Part shown: positions 1-6,133 of the stretch, one piece after another | Layout: each line of letters begins with the position of its first letter | Position numbering within the stretch: the first letter of the stretch is position 1 | NCBI GenBank assembly: GCA_902795835.1 | Contig: CADBNA010000463.1 | Coordinates: forward strand, 1-8,398 | Reading direction: 5' to 3' | Origin: an uncultured Lachnospiraceae bacterium | GTDB taxonomy: Bacteria > Bacillota_A > Clostridia > Lachnospirales > Lachnospiraceae | Length of the DNA: 8,398 nucleotides | The notes under the pieces: model-generated | Told to the model about the DNA's origin: nothing | Database searches by the model: none | Seen by the model: only the letters and a program-made list of their open reading frames with translations | Position numbers and translations under genes: made by a program

Positions 1-72
1 TCCGTGTGACAAAGGAATATTTCCGGAGCCCTGAGGCAAGAGAGTGATTGAACCTTTGAGAGAAAAATGCGC

Positions 73-101
73 TTGACAATCATATCTCTATTTGATATGA
101 T
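73..101 (+). promoter_or_regulatory. Strong sigma-A-type promoter for tRNA-Thr
   Basis: A consensus -35 box TTGACA (73-78) is followed after exactly 17 bases by TATGAT (96-101), five of six matches to the -10 consensus. The expected start is near 108, giving about 40 bases of leader before the tRNA. The two boxes lie inside a perfect inverted repeat, described separately. The 72 bases upstream hold no gene I can support. Confidence 0.88.
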
Positions 102-106
102 TGTCA
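74..106. repeat. Perfect 13-bp inverted repeat containing both promoter boxes
   Basis: TGACAATCATATC (74-86) and its exact complement GATATGATTGTCA (94-106) flank a 7-base spacer. The left arm carries most of the -35 box and the right arm carries the -10 box. Because of the symmetry the minus strand also reads CTGACA (107-102), 17 bases, TATGAT (84-79), a second good promoter facing the other way over the same DNA. No T-run follows, so it is not a terminator. It may be an operator for a dimeric regulator, a two-way promoter, or both; the sequence alone does not decide. Confidence 0.85.
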
Positions 107-149
107 GCGTTGACGGGGAGAGTTCCCTGTTGGCAGGAATTGTTTCCAG

Positions 150-222
150 GCTGATATAGCACAGTCGGTAGTGCGCATCCTTGGTAAGGATGAGGTCACC
201 AGTTCGATTCTGGTTATCAGCT
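150..222 (+). tRNA. tRNA-Thr (anticodon GGU)
   Basis: The 73-base sequence folds into a full cloverleaf. The acceptor stem GCTGATA pairs with TATCAGC, the D stem GCAC with GTGC, the anticodon stem CATCC with GGATG, and the T stem ACCAG with CTGGT around loop TTCGATT. The anticodon loop TTGGTAA places GGT at positions 34-36, which reads ACC and ACU threonine codons. The discriminator base is U, as is usual for tRNA-Thr of Firmicutes. The 3' CCA is not encoded (the next bases are CTT), so CCA must be added by nucleotidyltransferase. It appears to be a single-gene transcription unit with its own promoter upstream and a terminator eight bases downstream. Confidence 0.96.
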
Positions 223-230
223 CTTGGTCC

Positions 231-262
231 GGGGAGCAGCGAAGCTGCTTCCCGTTTTTTTT
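231..262 (+). terminator. Intrinsic terminator of tRNA-Thr
   Basis: GGGGAGCAGC (231-240) pairs with GCTGCTTCCC (244-253) around a GAA loop, giving ten pairs with one G-U. A run of eight T follows at 255-262. It separates the tRNA unit from glnS. Confidence 0.92.
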
Positions 263-283
263 ATTATTATTCAGCAATAGGCT

Positions 284-312
284 TTGCTTTCCGTTTTACA
301 GTGTGCTATAGT
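284..312 (+). promoter_or_regulatory. Probable glnS promoter
   Basis: TTGCTT (284-289), a 17-base spacer and TATAGT (307-312) form a plausible promoter. The start near 319 leaves a leader of roughly 83 bases before the glnS start codon. The leader is too short for a T-box and shows no T-box sequence, so tRNA-sensing attenuation is unlikely here. Confidence 0.65.
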
Positions 313-401
313 ACCATGTGATTTGTACCGGAACCGCAGCCGGCACGAAGCCGCATAATGACAGGAGCACGGCCATTCAGAAGAGCTTTGAGGAGGAGAA
401 G

Positions 402-2069
402 ATGGAGAAAGAGACGGTTTCCAGAAACTTTATCGAACAGATCATTGATGAAGATCTGAAGGAAGGAACATATACAGAGGTCTGTACCCGTTTTCCCCCC
501 GAGCCGAACGGATACCTGCATATCGGACACGCAAAGTCAATTCTGCTGAATTACGGGCTGGCGCAGAAATACGGCGGCAGGTTTAATCTGCGTTTTGATG
601 ACACCAATCCGACAAAAGAGCGCACAGAGTTCGTCGAATCCATTAAGGCGGATGTGGCCTGGCTCGGAGCCGACTGGGAAGACCGCCTGTTTTTTGCATC
701 GGATTATTTTGACAGGATGTATGAGGCGGCTGTCTCCCTGATCCGGAAAGGGAAAGCATATGTCTGCGACCTGTCTGCGGATGAGATCCGTGCCTACAGG
801 GGCACCCTTACGGAGCCGGGCAAAGACAGTCCCTGGAGAAACCGCAGCATAGAAGAGAATCTGGAACTCTTTGAGAGGATGAAGAACGGGGAGTTTCCCG
901 ACGGAAGCCGCGTGCTCCGGGCAAAAATAGACATGGCTTCGCCCAACATGAACATGCGCGACCCTGTCATTTACCGCGTGGCGCGCATGAGCCATCACAA
1001 TACCGGCGATAAGTGGTGCATCTATCCGATGTATGACTTTGCCCATCCGCTGGAGGATGCCTTTGAGGGTGTGACCCATTCGATCTGTACGCTGGAATTC
1101 GAGGACCATCGTCCCCTGTACAACTGGGTCGTGCAAGAGGTGGGATTCGCCCGTCCGCCGAAACAGATTGAATTTGCAAAACTGTTTCTTACCAATGTCG
1201 TGACCGGCAAACGCTACATCAAGAAGCTTGTGGAGGACGGCATTGTGGACGGCTGGGATGATCCCCGTCTGGTGACGATCGCAGCCCTGCGCCGCAGGGG
1301 CTATACACCGGAGTCTATCCGCAGCTTTGTGGAGCTCGGCGGCGTATCAAAGGCAAACAGCTCCACAGACTATGCCATGCTGGAATACTGCATCCGGGAC
1401 GACCTGAAGCTGAAGGCGCCGCGCCTGATGGCAGTCCTGGAACCGATCCGCCTGGTCATTGACAACTACCCGGCCGGACAGACCGAAGAACTCTGTGTGC
1501 CGAACAATCCGGAAAACGAAGAGGCCGGGACGCGCATGGTTCCATTTTCGGGAGAACTGTTTATCGAGCGCAGCGACTTTATGGAAGTGCCGCCGCGGAA
1601 GTATTTCCGCCTGTTCCCCGGGAATGAAGTCCGGCTGATGAACGCCTATTTTGTGAAATGCACGGGCTTTGAGAAGGATGAGAACGGCAATGTGACGGTT
1701 GTGCACTGCACGTATGATCCGGAGAGCCGGGGCGGCAACAGCCCTGACGGGCGCAAAGTCAAAGGGACGATCCACTGGGTGTCCGCCCCGACAGCCGGCC
1801 GGGCAGAGTGCCGGCTGTATGAGAACCTGGTTGATGAGGAGAAGGGCGTATACGACGAAGAGAGCGGCGCCGTCAACCTGAATCCCAATTCCCTGACAGT
1901 CCTGAAGGACTGCGTCATTGAACCCGCTCTTGCCCGGGCGGCGGCAGGTGAGAAGTTCCAGTTTGTGCGCAATGGCTTCTTCTGTGCGGATGAGAAACTG
2001 TCAAAGCCGGGCGCACCCGTGTTTGGCCGTATCGTCTCGCTGAAGAGCTCCTTCCGGCTGCCCGGTTAA
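402..2069 (+). CDS. glnS: Glutaminyl-tRNA synthetase (GlnRS)
   Basis: A class I aminoacyl-tRNA synthetase of the cytoplasm that joins glutamine to tRNA-Gln using ATP. The 555-residue product matches the usual length (the E. coli enzyme has 554). The N-terminal catalytic domain shows [15 protein letters not shown], with HIGH at residues 40-43, then [25 protein letters not shown] and GWDDPRL. The KMSKS-type loop reads VVTGKRY, with T268, G269, K270 and R271 where E. coli has MSKR; the lysine is kept. The C-terminal half is the beta-barrel anticodon-binding region. I chose the ATG at 402 because AGGAGG (391-396) lies five bases upstream; an in-frame ATG at 318 would add 28 unrelated residues and begins at about the transcript start. 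GluRS is excluded by the GlnRS-type motifs. No terminator follows, so transcription may run on to gtrA. Confidence 0.96.
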   Translation: MEKETVSRNFIEQIIDEDLKEGTYTEVCTRFPPEPNGYLHIGHAKSILLNYGLAQKYGGRFNLRFDDTNPTKERTEFVESIKADVAWLGADWEDRLFFASDYFDRMYEAAVSLIRKGKAYVCDLSADEIRAYRGTLTEPGKDSPWRNRSIEENLELFERMKNGEFPDGSRVLRAKIDMASPNMNMRDPVIYRVARMSHHNTGDKWCIYPMYDFAHPLEDAFEGVTHSICTLEFEDHRPLYNWVVQEVGFARPPKQIEFAKLFLTNVVTGKRYIKKLVEDGIVDGWDDPRLVTIAALRRRGYTPESIRSFVELGGVSKANSSTDYAMLEYCIRDDLKLKAPRLMAVLEPIRLVIDNYPAGQTEELCVPNNPENEEAGTRMVPFSGELFIERSDFMEVPPRKYFRLFPGNEVRLMNAYFVKCTGFEKDENGNVTVVHCTYDPESRGGNSPDGRKVKGTIHWVSAPTAGRAECRLYENLVDEEKGVYDEESGAVNLNPNSLTVLKDCVIEPALARAAAGEKFQFVRNGFFCADEKLSKPGAPVFGRIVSLKSSFRLPG

Positions 2070-2091
2070 GTATGAGCGGGATGACAGGGAG

Positions 2092-2208
2092 ATGAGCCGG
2101 AACCATGAGCGGCGGAATGCGGACACACAGGAGGATCGCAGACGTGCGCAGAGGAAGGCGCTTCGCACCGTGCGCCGTGGAAAAGACCGCCGGGGCGATC
2201 TTGAATAA
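2092..2208 (+). CDS. Doubtful 38-residue Arg-rich ORF between glnS and gtrA
   Basis: ATG (2092) to TAA (2206-2208) encodes 38 residues, 12 of them arginine, with no hydrophobic segment and no family I recognise. Its start overlaps the TGA of a seven-codon ORF (2072-2095) in ATGA fashion. The purine-rich AGGGAG before the ATG directly abuts it, closer than a normal ribosome binding site. Composition like this also arises by chance in G+C-rich spacer DNA. The surrounding gap (2070-2255) holds no clear promoter or terminator. It is recorded only because nothing else explains the 186-bp gap; most likely it is not a gene. Confidence 0.15.
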   Translation: MSRNHERRNADTQEDRRRAQRKALRTVRRGKDRRGDLE

Positions 2209-2255
2209 AAAACAGACTGAGATGAAGCAATACAGGTGACAGGACAGGATTTGCC

Positions 2256-2681
2256 ATGGACAGAATCAAGGAACTGTATGTAAAGAACCGTGAGATCGTG
2301 AATTATCTGGTGGTAGGCGTGCTGACGACCATTGTGGCGCTGGCTGTCTATTACCTCTGTGTTTTCACTTTTCTGGATCCGCAGGATCCCCTGCAGCTCC
2401 AGGCGGCGAATGTCATCTCATGGATTGCCGGCGTCAATTTCGCTTATGTGACAAACCGGAAATATGTATTTGAGAGCAAAGATCCGCATATCCTGAAGGA
2501 GATGATTTCCTTCTACGCGGCCCGCCTGGTGACTCTGGGCATGGACATGGGCACCATGTTCCTGATGGTGACGGTCGCAGGGATCAATGACAAGTTTGCC
2601 AAGCTGGTAGCCCAGTTTCTCGTCATCGTGTTTAACTATGTATTCAGCAAGCTGCTGGTGTTTCGCGGACAGAAGAACTGA
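2256..2681 (+). CDS. GtrA-family small membrane protein
   Basis: A 141-residue integral membrane protein of the GtrA-like family (Pfam GtrA, PF04138), whose members are thought to help move lipid-linked sugars across the membrane for glycosylation of cell-surface polymers. Four hydrophobic segments are visible at about residues 17-38, 48-66, 83-107 and 112-135. The family pattern is clear: NYLVVGVLTT near the N-terminus, then NFAYVTNRKYVF after segment two, and FNYVFSKLLVF at the end. The ATG at 2256 has a modest AGGA site about eight bases upstream. No promoter of its own is evident in the 186 bases after glnS, so read-through from glnS is the likely source of transcript. There is no adjacent glycosyltransferase to suggest a substrate. 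The gene ends 21 bases before a strong terminator. Confidence 0.88.
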   Translation: MDRIKELYVKNREIVNYLVVGVLTTIVALAVYYLCVFTFLDPQDPLQLQAANVISWIAGVNFAYVTNRKYVFESKDPHILKEMISFYAARLVTLGMDMGTMFLMVTVAGINDKFAKLVAQFLVIVFNYVFSKLLVFRGQKN

Positions 2682-2702
2682 ACCCGTCTGAGGGATTTTT
2701 TT

Positions 2703-2738
2703 AATCAGCACTCGATTCAATCGAGTGCTGATTTTTTT
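2703..2738 (+). terminator. Intrinsic terminator of gtrA (overlaps CIRCE)
   Basis: AATCAGCACTCGAT (2703-2716) pairs perfectly with ATCGAGTGCTGATT (2720-2733) around a three-base loop. Seven T (2732-2738) follow the stem, the first two of them pairing. This is a very stable rho-independent terminator for the glnS-gtrA transcript. The same bases contain the CIRCE operator of the next gene. Confidence 0.85.
2705..2731. promoter_or_regulatory. CIRCE element (HrcA operator) upstream of htpG
   Basis: TCAGCACTC-N9-GAGTGCTGA matches the CIRCE consensus TTAGCACTC-N9-GAGTGCTAA at eight of nine bases in each arm, with symmetric changes and the exact nine-base spacer. CIRCE is bound by the repressor HrcA, which is inactivated by heat or unfolded protein load through GroEL. 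Location before an Hsp90 gene fits the function. Unusually it ends eight bases upstream of the -35 box instead of lying at or after the transcription start. Confidence 0.85.
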
Positions 2739-2739
2739 C

Positions 2740-2768
2740 TTGACTTTTATCCGGGCCGGTTTTATGAT
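2740..2768 (+). promoter_or_regulatory. htpG promoter
   Basis: TTGACT (2740-2745), 17 bases, TATGAT (2763-2768) is a strong vegetative promoter. The start is expected near 2775, giving a leader of about 35 bases. It lies right after the CIRCE element. A much weaker alternative -10, TTTAAT at 2700-2705, would put the start inside CIRCE, as in classical cases, but has no good -35. Confidence 0.85.
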
Positions 2769-2809
2769 GAAAAGCAATGAAAAAAGAATCAGAAAGGAGT
2801 GTGGTTTTC

Positions 2810-4933
2810 ATGGAAATGAGACATGGGAATCTTTCAATTAACAGCGATAATATTTTTCCTATTATAAAGAAATGGATGTATTCTGATAAAGATATTTTTG
2901 TCAGGGAGATGATCTCCAACGGCTGTGATGCCATCACAAAAAGAAAAAAGCTGGATGCGGTCGGTGAGGTGCAGCTGCCGGAGGGGTACAGACCCCGCAT
3001 AGAGGTTGTTGTCGATGACAAGGCAAAGACCCTGTCGTTCACAGACAACGGACTGGGCATGACGGCGGAAGAGGTGGTCAGGGATATTACGGAAATTGCC
3101 TTTTCAGGCGCCGCCGAATTTCTGGAAAAGTATAAAGACAAAGCGGATCAGGACCAGATTATCGGTCATTTCGGCCTGGGGTTCTATTCGGCATTTATGG
3201 TCGCGGAACAGGTCGATATTGACACGCTGTCTTTCCTGGATGACGCGGAGCCTGTCCACTGGGAGTGTGACGGCAGCACAGAGTACGATATGGGTCCCGG
3301 AACCCGCACGGAGGTGGGAACGACCATCACGCTGCACCTGAATGAGGACAGCCTGGAGTTTGCCAACGAGTATAAGGTAAGGGAAACGCTGGAGAAGTAC
3401 TGTTCCTTTATGCCGGTGGAGATTTTCCTGCGCCGCGAGGGCGCAGAGCCGCAGACAGAGATTATTGATGAAAGCGAGCTGCGGGATGATGATGTCGTGA
3501 TCGAACACATCCATACCGACGCTAAATATGAAGAGAAGGAAAATGAGAACGGAGAAAAAGAGCAGACGGAGGTATCGCCTGCCAAAGACGAGGTAAAGAT
3601 TCAGAAGCGCCCGGTGCCGGTCAATGATATCCACCCGCTGTGGACAAAACAGCCCTCCGAGTGCAAAGAGGACGAGTACCGGGAGTTTTACCGGCATGTA
3701 TTTCTTGACTACAAGGAGCCGCTGTTCTGGATTCACCTGAATATGGATTATCCCTTTAACCTGAAGGGCATCCTGTATTTCCCCCGGATCAACACAGAGT
3801 ATGATTCCATTGAGGGGAAAATCAAGCTGTACAACAACCAGGTCTTTATCGCAGACAATATCAAGGAGGTCATTCCGGAGTACCTGATGCTGCTCAAGGG
3901 CGTGATTGACTGCCCGGACCTTCCTCTGAACGTGTCCAGAAGCGCTCTCCAGAATGACGGCTTTGTCAAAAAGATCTCTGATTACATTTCCAGGAAGGTT
4001 GCGGACAAGCTGACAGGCATGTGCAAGACAGACCGCGAGAATTATGAGAAATACTGGAATGACATCAGTCCCTTTGTAAAGTTCGGCTGCCTCAAGGACG
4101 AGAAGTTCTCTGAAAAGGTGATGGACTACATCCTGTACGAGAACCTGGACGGCAAATTCCTGACCCTGGAAGACGTGCTGAAGGAGGCACAGGCCGGTAC
4201 GCCGGAGGCGGAGAAAGAGGGCCGGGCAGAGGACGCGGAGAAAGACGCGGAGAGCCAGACAGAGGATACGAAGGAACAGGAAACGGCCGGTACGGAAGAG
4301 AACGGAGAGGAAGAGGACGAAAAAGAGCCTGAAAAGACCACTGTCTATTATGTCACGGACCGCGCGCAGCAGAGCCAGTACATCCAGATGTTCCGCGCGC
4401 AGGATATGGACGCCGTGATCATGAAGCATACGATTGATCAGCCGTTTATCTCCCATGTAGAGCAGAAGAAGGAAAATGTGCGCTTCCAGCGGATTGACGC
4501 GGAAGTGACGGATGTGCTCAAAGAGGAAGGCGGTGACCTGAAGGAAGAGTCTGAAAAGCTTCAGGAACTGTTCCGCAGGGAGCTCGGAAATGAGAAGCTG
4601 GAGGTGCGCGCTGAGAATCTGAAGGATACGTCAACATCCGCCATGATCACCATATCGGAAGAGAGCCGGCGCATGAGCGATATGATGCGCATGTACGGCA
4701 TGGCAGGAATGGGTGCGGATGATGATCTGTTTGCCGCACAGGCCACGCTGATTCTGAACGCGAAAAATCCTCTCGTCTCCTATCTTGGCGAGCACAGTGA
4801 TGATGCGGATGCCGGCCTTCTGGCCCGCCAGATCTATGACCTTGCCCTGCTGGCAAACCGTCCCTTCTCTCCTGAAGAGATGACGGCCTTTGTGGCGCGA
4901 AGCAATGAAATCCTGCTGCGGCTGACAAAATGA
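2810..4933 (+). CDS. htpG: Molecular chaperone HtpG (bacterial Hsp90)
   Basis: A cytoplasmic ATP-driven dimeric chaperone of 707 residues, longer than E. coli HtpG (about 624). The N-terminal GHKL ATPase domain shows E33, N37 and D40 in REMISNGCDA, D79 in DNGLGM, and GHFGLGFYSAF (119-129). The middle domain carries LNVSRSALQ, with the arginine that contacts ATP. A very acidic, low-complexity stretch (about residues 461-509, bases 4189-4337) lies late in the middle domain, before TTVYYVTDRAQQSQY; it accounts for much of the extra length. The ATG at 2810 is preferred because AGGAG (2795-2799) precedes it by ten bases; the upstream ATG at 2777 would sit at the transcript start and adds 11 non-family residues. 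CIRCE and a strong promoter lie just upstream. The stop codon overlaps the start of aroK. Confidence 0.96.
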   Translation: MEMRHGNLSINSDNIFPIIKKWMYSDKDIFVREMISNGCDAITKRKKLDAVGEVQLPEGYRPRIEVVVDDKAKTLSFTDNGLGMTAEEVVRDITEIAFSGAAEFLEKYKDKADQDQIIGHFGLGFYSAFMVAEQVDIDTLSFLDDAEPVHWECDGSTEYDMGPGTRTEVGTTITLHLNEDSLEFANEYKVRETLEKYCSFMPVEIFLRREGAEPQTEIIDESELRDDDVVIEHIHTDAKYEEKENENGEKEQTEVSPAKDEVKIQKRPVPVNDIHPLWTKQPSECKEDEYREFYRHVFLDYKEPLFWIHLNMDYPFNLKGILYFPRINTEYDSIEGKIKLYNNQVFIADNIKEVIPEYLMLLKGVIDCPDLPLNVSRSALQNDGFVKKISDYISRKVADKLTGMCKTDRENYEKYWNDISPFVKFGCLKDEKFSEKVMDYILYENLDGKFLTLEDVLKEAQAGTPEAEKEGRAEDAEKDAESQTEDTKEQETAGTEENGEEEDEKEPEKTTVYYVTDRAQQSQYIQMFRAQDMDAVIMKHTIDQPFISHVEQKKENVRFQRIDAEVTDVLKEEGGDLKEESEKLQELFRRELGNEKLEVRAENLKDTSTSAMITISEESRRMSDMMRMYGMAGMGADDDLFAAQATLILNAKNPLVSYLGEHSDDADAGLLARQIYDLALLANRPFSPEEMTAFVARSNEILLRLTK

Positions 4934-5463
4934 ATGCCGAAATGAAAGAAGGCAATCTGTACCTGATCGGGTTCATGGGCTGCGGGAAATCCGCCGCAGC
5001 CCGCGGACTCCGGGATCTGTACCATCTGCCTGTGATGGAAATGGACAGGGAAATAGAGAGGCAGGAAGGAATGTCTGTCTCGGAAATATTTGACGAAAAG
5101 GGGGAGGCCTGTTTCCGCCAGCTGGAGACGGCGCTGCTGGAGAGCCTGCGCGGGAAGAAGGATCTGGCTGTTTCGTGCGGCGGAGGCGTCCCCCTGCGTC
5201 CGGAAAATGTGGATATCATGCGCAGGAGCGGCAGAATCGTATGGCTGAAGGCAGCGCCGGAGACCATTCTGGAGAGAGTCTCCCGCGATGACACGCGGCC
5301 GGTCCTGCGGGGAAGAAAGACTCTGAAAGACATCAGCGCGCTGATGGAAATCAGACGGCCTGCCTATGAAGCGGCCGCTGATATCGTCATTGATACGGAC
5401 GGAAAGAGCATTCCGCAGATCTGCTGGGAAATCCTGCAAAAGGCAGGGAGAATGCCCGGCTGA
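4930..5463 (+). CDS. aroK: Shikimate kinase
   Basis: A cytoplasmic P-loop kinase that phosphorylates shikimate at the 3-hydroxyl using ATP, a late step of the pathway to chorismate and the aromatic amino acids. At 177 residues it has the usual length. Visible motifs are the Walker A GFMGCGKS (14-21), D39 in MEMDREIE, GEACFRQLE with R63, the shikimate-binding GGG (84-86), the lid arginine R123 in DDTRPVL, and R143 followed by PAY. The start ATG shares bases with the htpG stop (ATGA, 4930-4933). No good ribosome binding site precedes it, which points to translational coupling with htpG; an ATG at 4942 is the alternative. There is no promoter before it, so it should be expressed from the htpG promoter. 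It could equally be named aroL; no other aro gene is in the window. Confidence 0.93.
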   Translation: MNAEMKEGNLYLIGFMGCGKSAAARGLRDLYHLPVMEMDREIERQEGMSVSEIFDEKGEACFRQLETALLESLRGKKDLAVSCGGGVPLRPENVDIMRRSGRIVWLKAAPETILERVSRDDTRPVLRGRKTLKDISALMEIRRPAYEAAADIVIDTDGKSIPQICWEILQKAGRMPG

Positions 5464-5469
5464 CTGCAG

Positions 5470-5961
5470 CTACAGGAGGTCTTCCTTTTCGAGCAGCTTC
5501 CTGACAAAGGCATCCCAGGCTGTGTCAAGAGAGCGGTCCGGTGAAAAAGACCGGACAGAGGTGCCGGTTGTGACCGTCAGAACATCGCCGCGGTACCGGA
5601 TGTTGAGATACAGGCCGTACAGGTCGGCCGGATCAAGAGAAGGGGCATATTCTTCGAGCAGCTCCCGGCTCCGGTCAGGCGGCAGCTGCAGGACAATCTG
5701 CAGCGAGAGAGGCTGCCGCTGTCCGCGGATCACGGACAGACAGAAGGGCTTCAGCTCCTGCCACCTTGCATGGATGCGTGTCTCCTGCCGCAGTTCCTGC
5801 TCTTTTTCGGGAGGATAAAACTCCGGGTGAAGGGATCCGTCGATCCGGAAGGATACAAAGGTGGTCACGGAGACTTCGGATACGAGAAATGCGTCAAACG
5901 TATCCTGCAGCAGCAGTTTTTTCATAAATTCCCGAATGCTTTCGACCTGAATTGCCAGCAT
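5470..5961 (-). CDS. DUF5721-like conserved protein
   Basis: A 163-residue soluble protein without signal peptide or membrane segment. The N-terminus (MLAIQVESIREFMKKLL) followed by DTFDAFLVSEVSVTTFVSF and RIDGSLHPEFY resembles what I recall of DUF5721, an uncharacterised family of Clostridia, chiefly Lachnospiraceae; the assignment is from memory. No function is known to me and no catalytic motif is evident. I chose the ATG at 5961 because GGGAGG lies five bases upstream, whereas the ATG at 5979 has no such site and would add six residues. The gene has its own promoter, diverging from the small membrane-protein gene. It converges on aroK with six bases between the stop codons and no terminator between them, so the two transcripts probably overlap as antisense. 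Confidence 0.82.
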   Translation of the reverse strand: MLAIQVESIREFMKKLLLQDTFDAFLVSEVSVTTFVSFRIDGSLHPEFYPPEKEQELRQETRIHARWQELKPFCLSVIRGQRQPLSLQIVLQLPPDRSRELLEEYAPSLDPADLYGLYLNIRYRGDVLTVTTGTSVRSFSPDRSLDTAWDAFVRKLLEKEDLL

Positions 5962-5983
5962 ATTGTCCTCCCTTTCCAAAGAA

Positions 5984-6012
5984 AGAGTAAAGCATTTTTT
6001 TCAGGAATGCAA
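5984..6012 (-). promoter_or_regulatory. Promoter of the DUF5721-like gene
   Basis: On the minus strand TTGCAT (6012-6007), 17 bases, TACTCT (5989-5984) forms a reasonable promoter. The spacer contains a run of seven A. Transcription would begin near 5977, about 16 bases before the start codon, leaving a short leader that holds little more than the ribosome binding site. Confidence 0.55.
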
Positions 6013-6026
6013 GTCCGACAGAGGCC

Positions 6027-6055
6027 TTTTCTTTTTCGGAAAACGGGTGTATAAT
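6027..6055 (+). promoter_or_regulatory. Promoter of the small membrane-protein gene
   Basis: A perfect -10 box TATAAT lies at 6050-6055. The -35 at a 17-base spacing is poor (TTTTCT, 6027-6032), so an activator or upstream contacts may matter. The start near 6062 gives a leader of about 70 bases. It diverges from the DUF5721-like promoter, with the -35 regions about 15 bases apart. Confidence 0.55.
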
Positions 6056-6073
6056 ACTCTGGATTGTGTTTTA

Positions 6074-6121
6074 AGCCCGCAGGGCTGAGAACGTAATAAG
6101 AAACGGCAGCCGCAGCTGCGG
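6074..6121 (+). other. Two small palindromes in the leader of the small membrane-protein gene
   Basis: AGCCC-GCA-GGGCT (6074-6086) can form a five-pair hairpin, and CCGCAGCTGCGG (6110-6121) is a perfect 12-bp palindrome whose last G bases abut the ribosome binding site GGAAAGGA (6120-6127). Folding of this leader could mask the ribosome binding site, or the second site could bind a dimeric protein. No riboswitch class is recognisable. Confidence 0.4.
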
Positions 6122-6133
6122 AAAGGACGATAT

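Noticed and set aside
3..47. Possible C-terminal end of an upstream gene (open frame ending TGA at 45-47)
   Set aside because: Fifteen codons including the stop are too few to tell coding from chance, and no family is recognisable.
318..401. N-terminal extension of glnS from the ATG at 318
   Set aside because: It lies at the expected transcript start, has no ribosome binding site, and the added 28 residues do not resemble GlnRS; AGGAGG precedes the ATG at 402.
319..401. T-box riboswitch in the glnS leader
   Set aside because: The leader is about 83 bases, lacks the T-box consensus and has no terminator/antiterminator pair.
537..1136. 199-codon minus-strand frame inside glnS
   Set aside because: It is fully covered by conserved GlnRS coding sequence, including the HIGH region and catalytic domain.
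3104..4456. Long open frame of 450 codons on the minus strand inside htpG
   Set aside because: It is antisense to a clearly conserved HtpG, has a low-complexity hydrophobic translation typical of a shadow frame, and has no promoter or ribosome binding site support.
5770..6054. 94-codon plus-strand frame over the DUF5721-like gene and promoter region
   Set aside because: It runs across the DUF5721-like ribosome binding site and both divergent promoters, and resembles no protein family.
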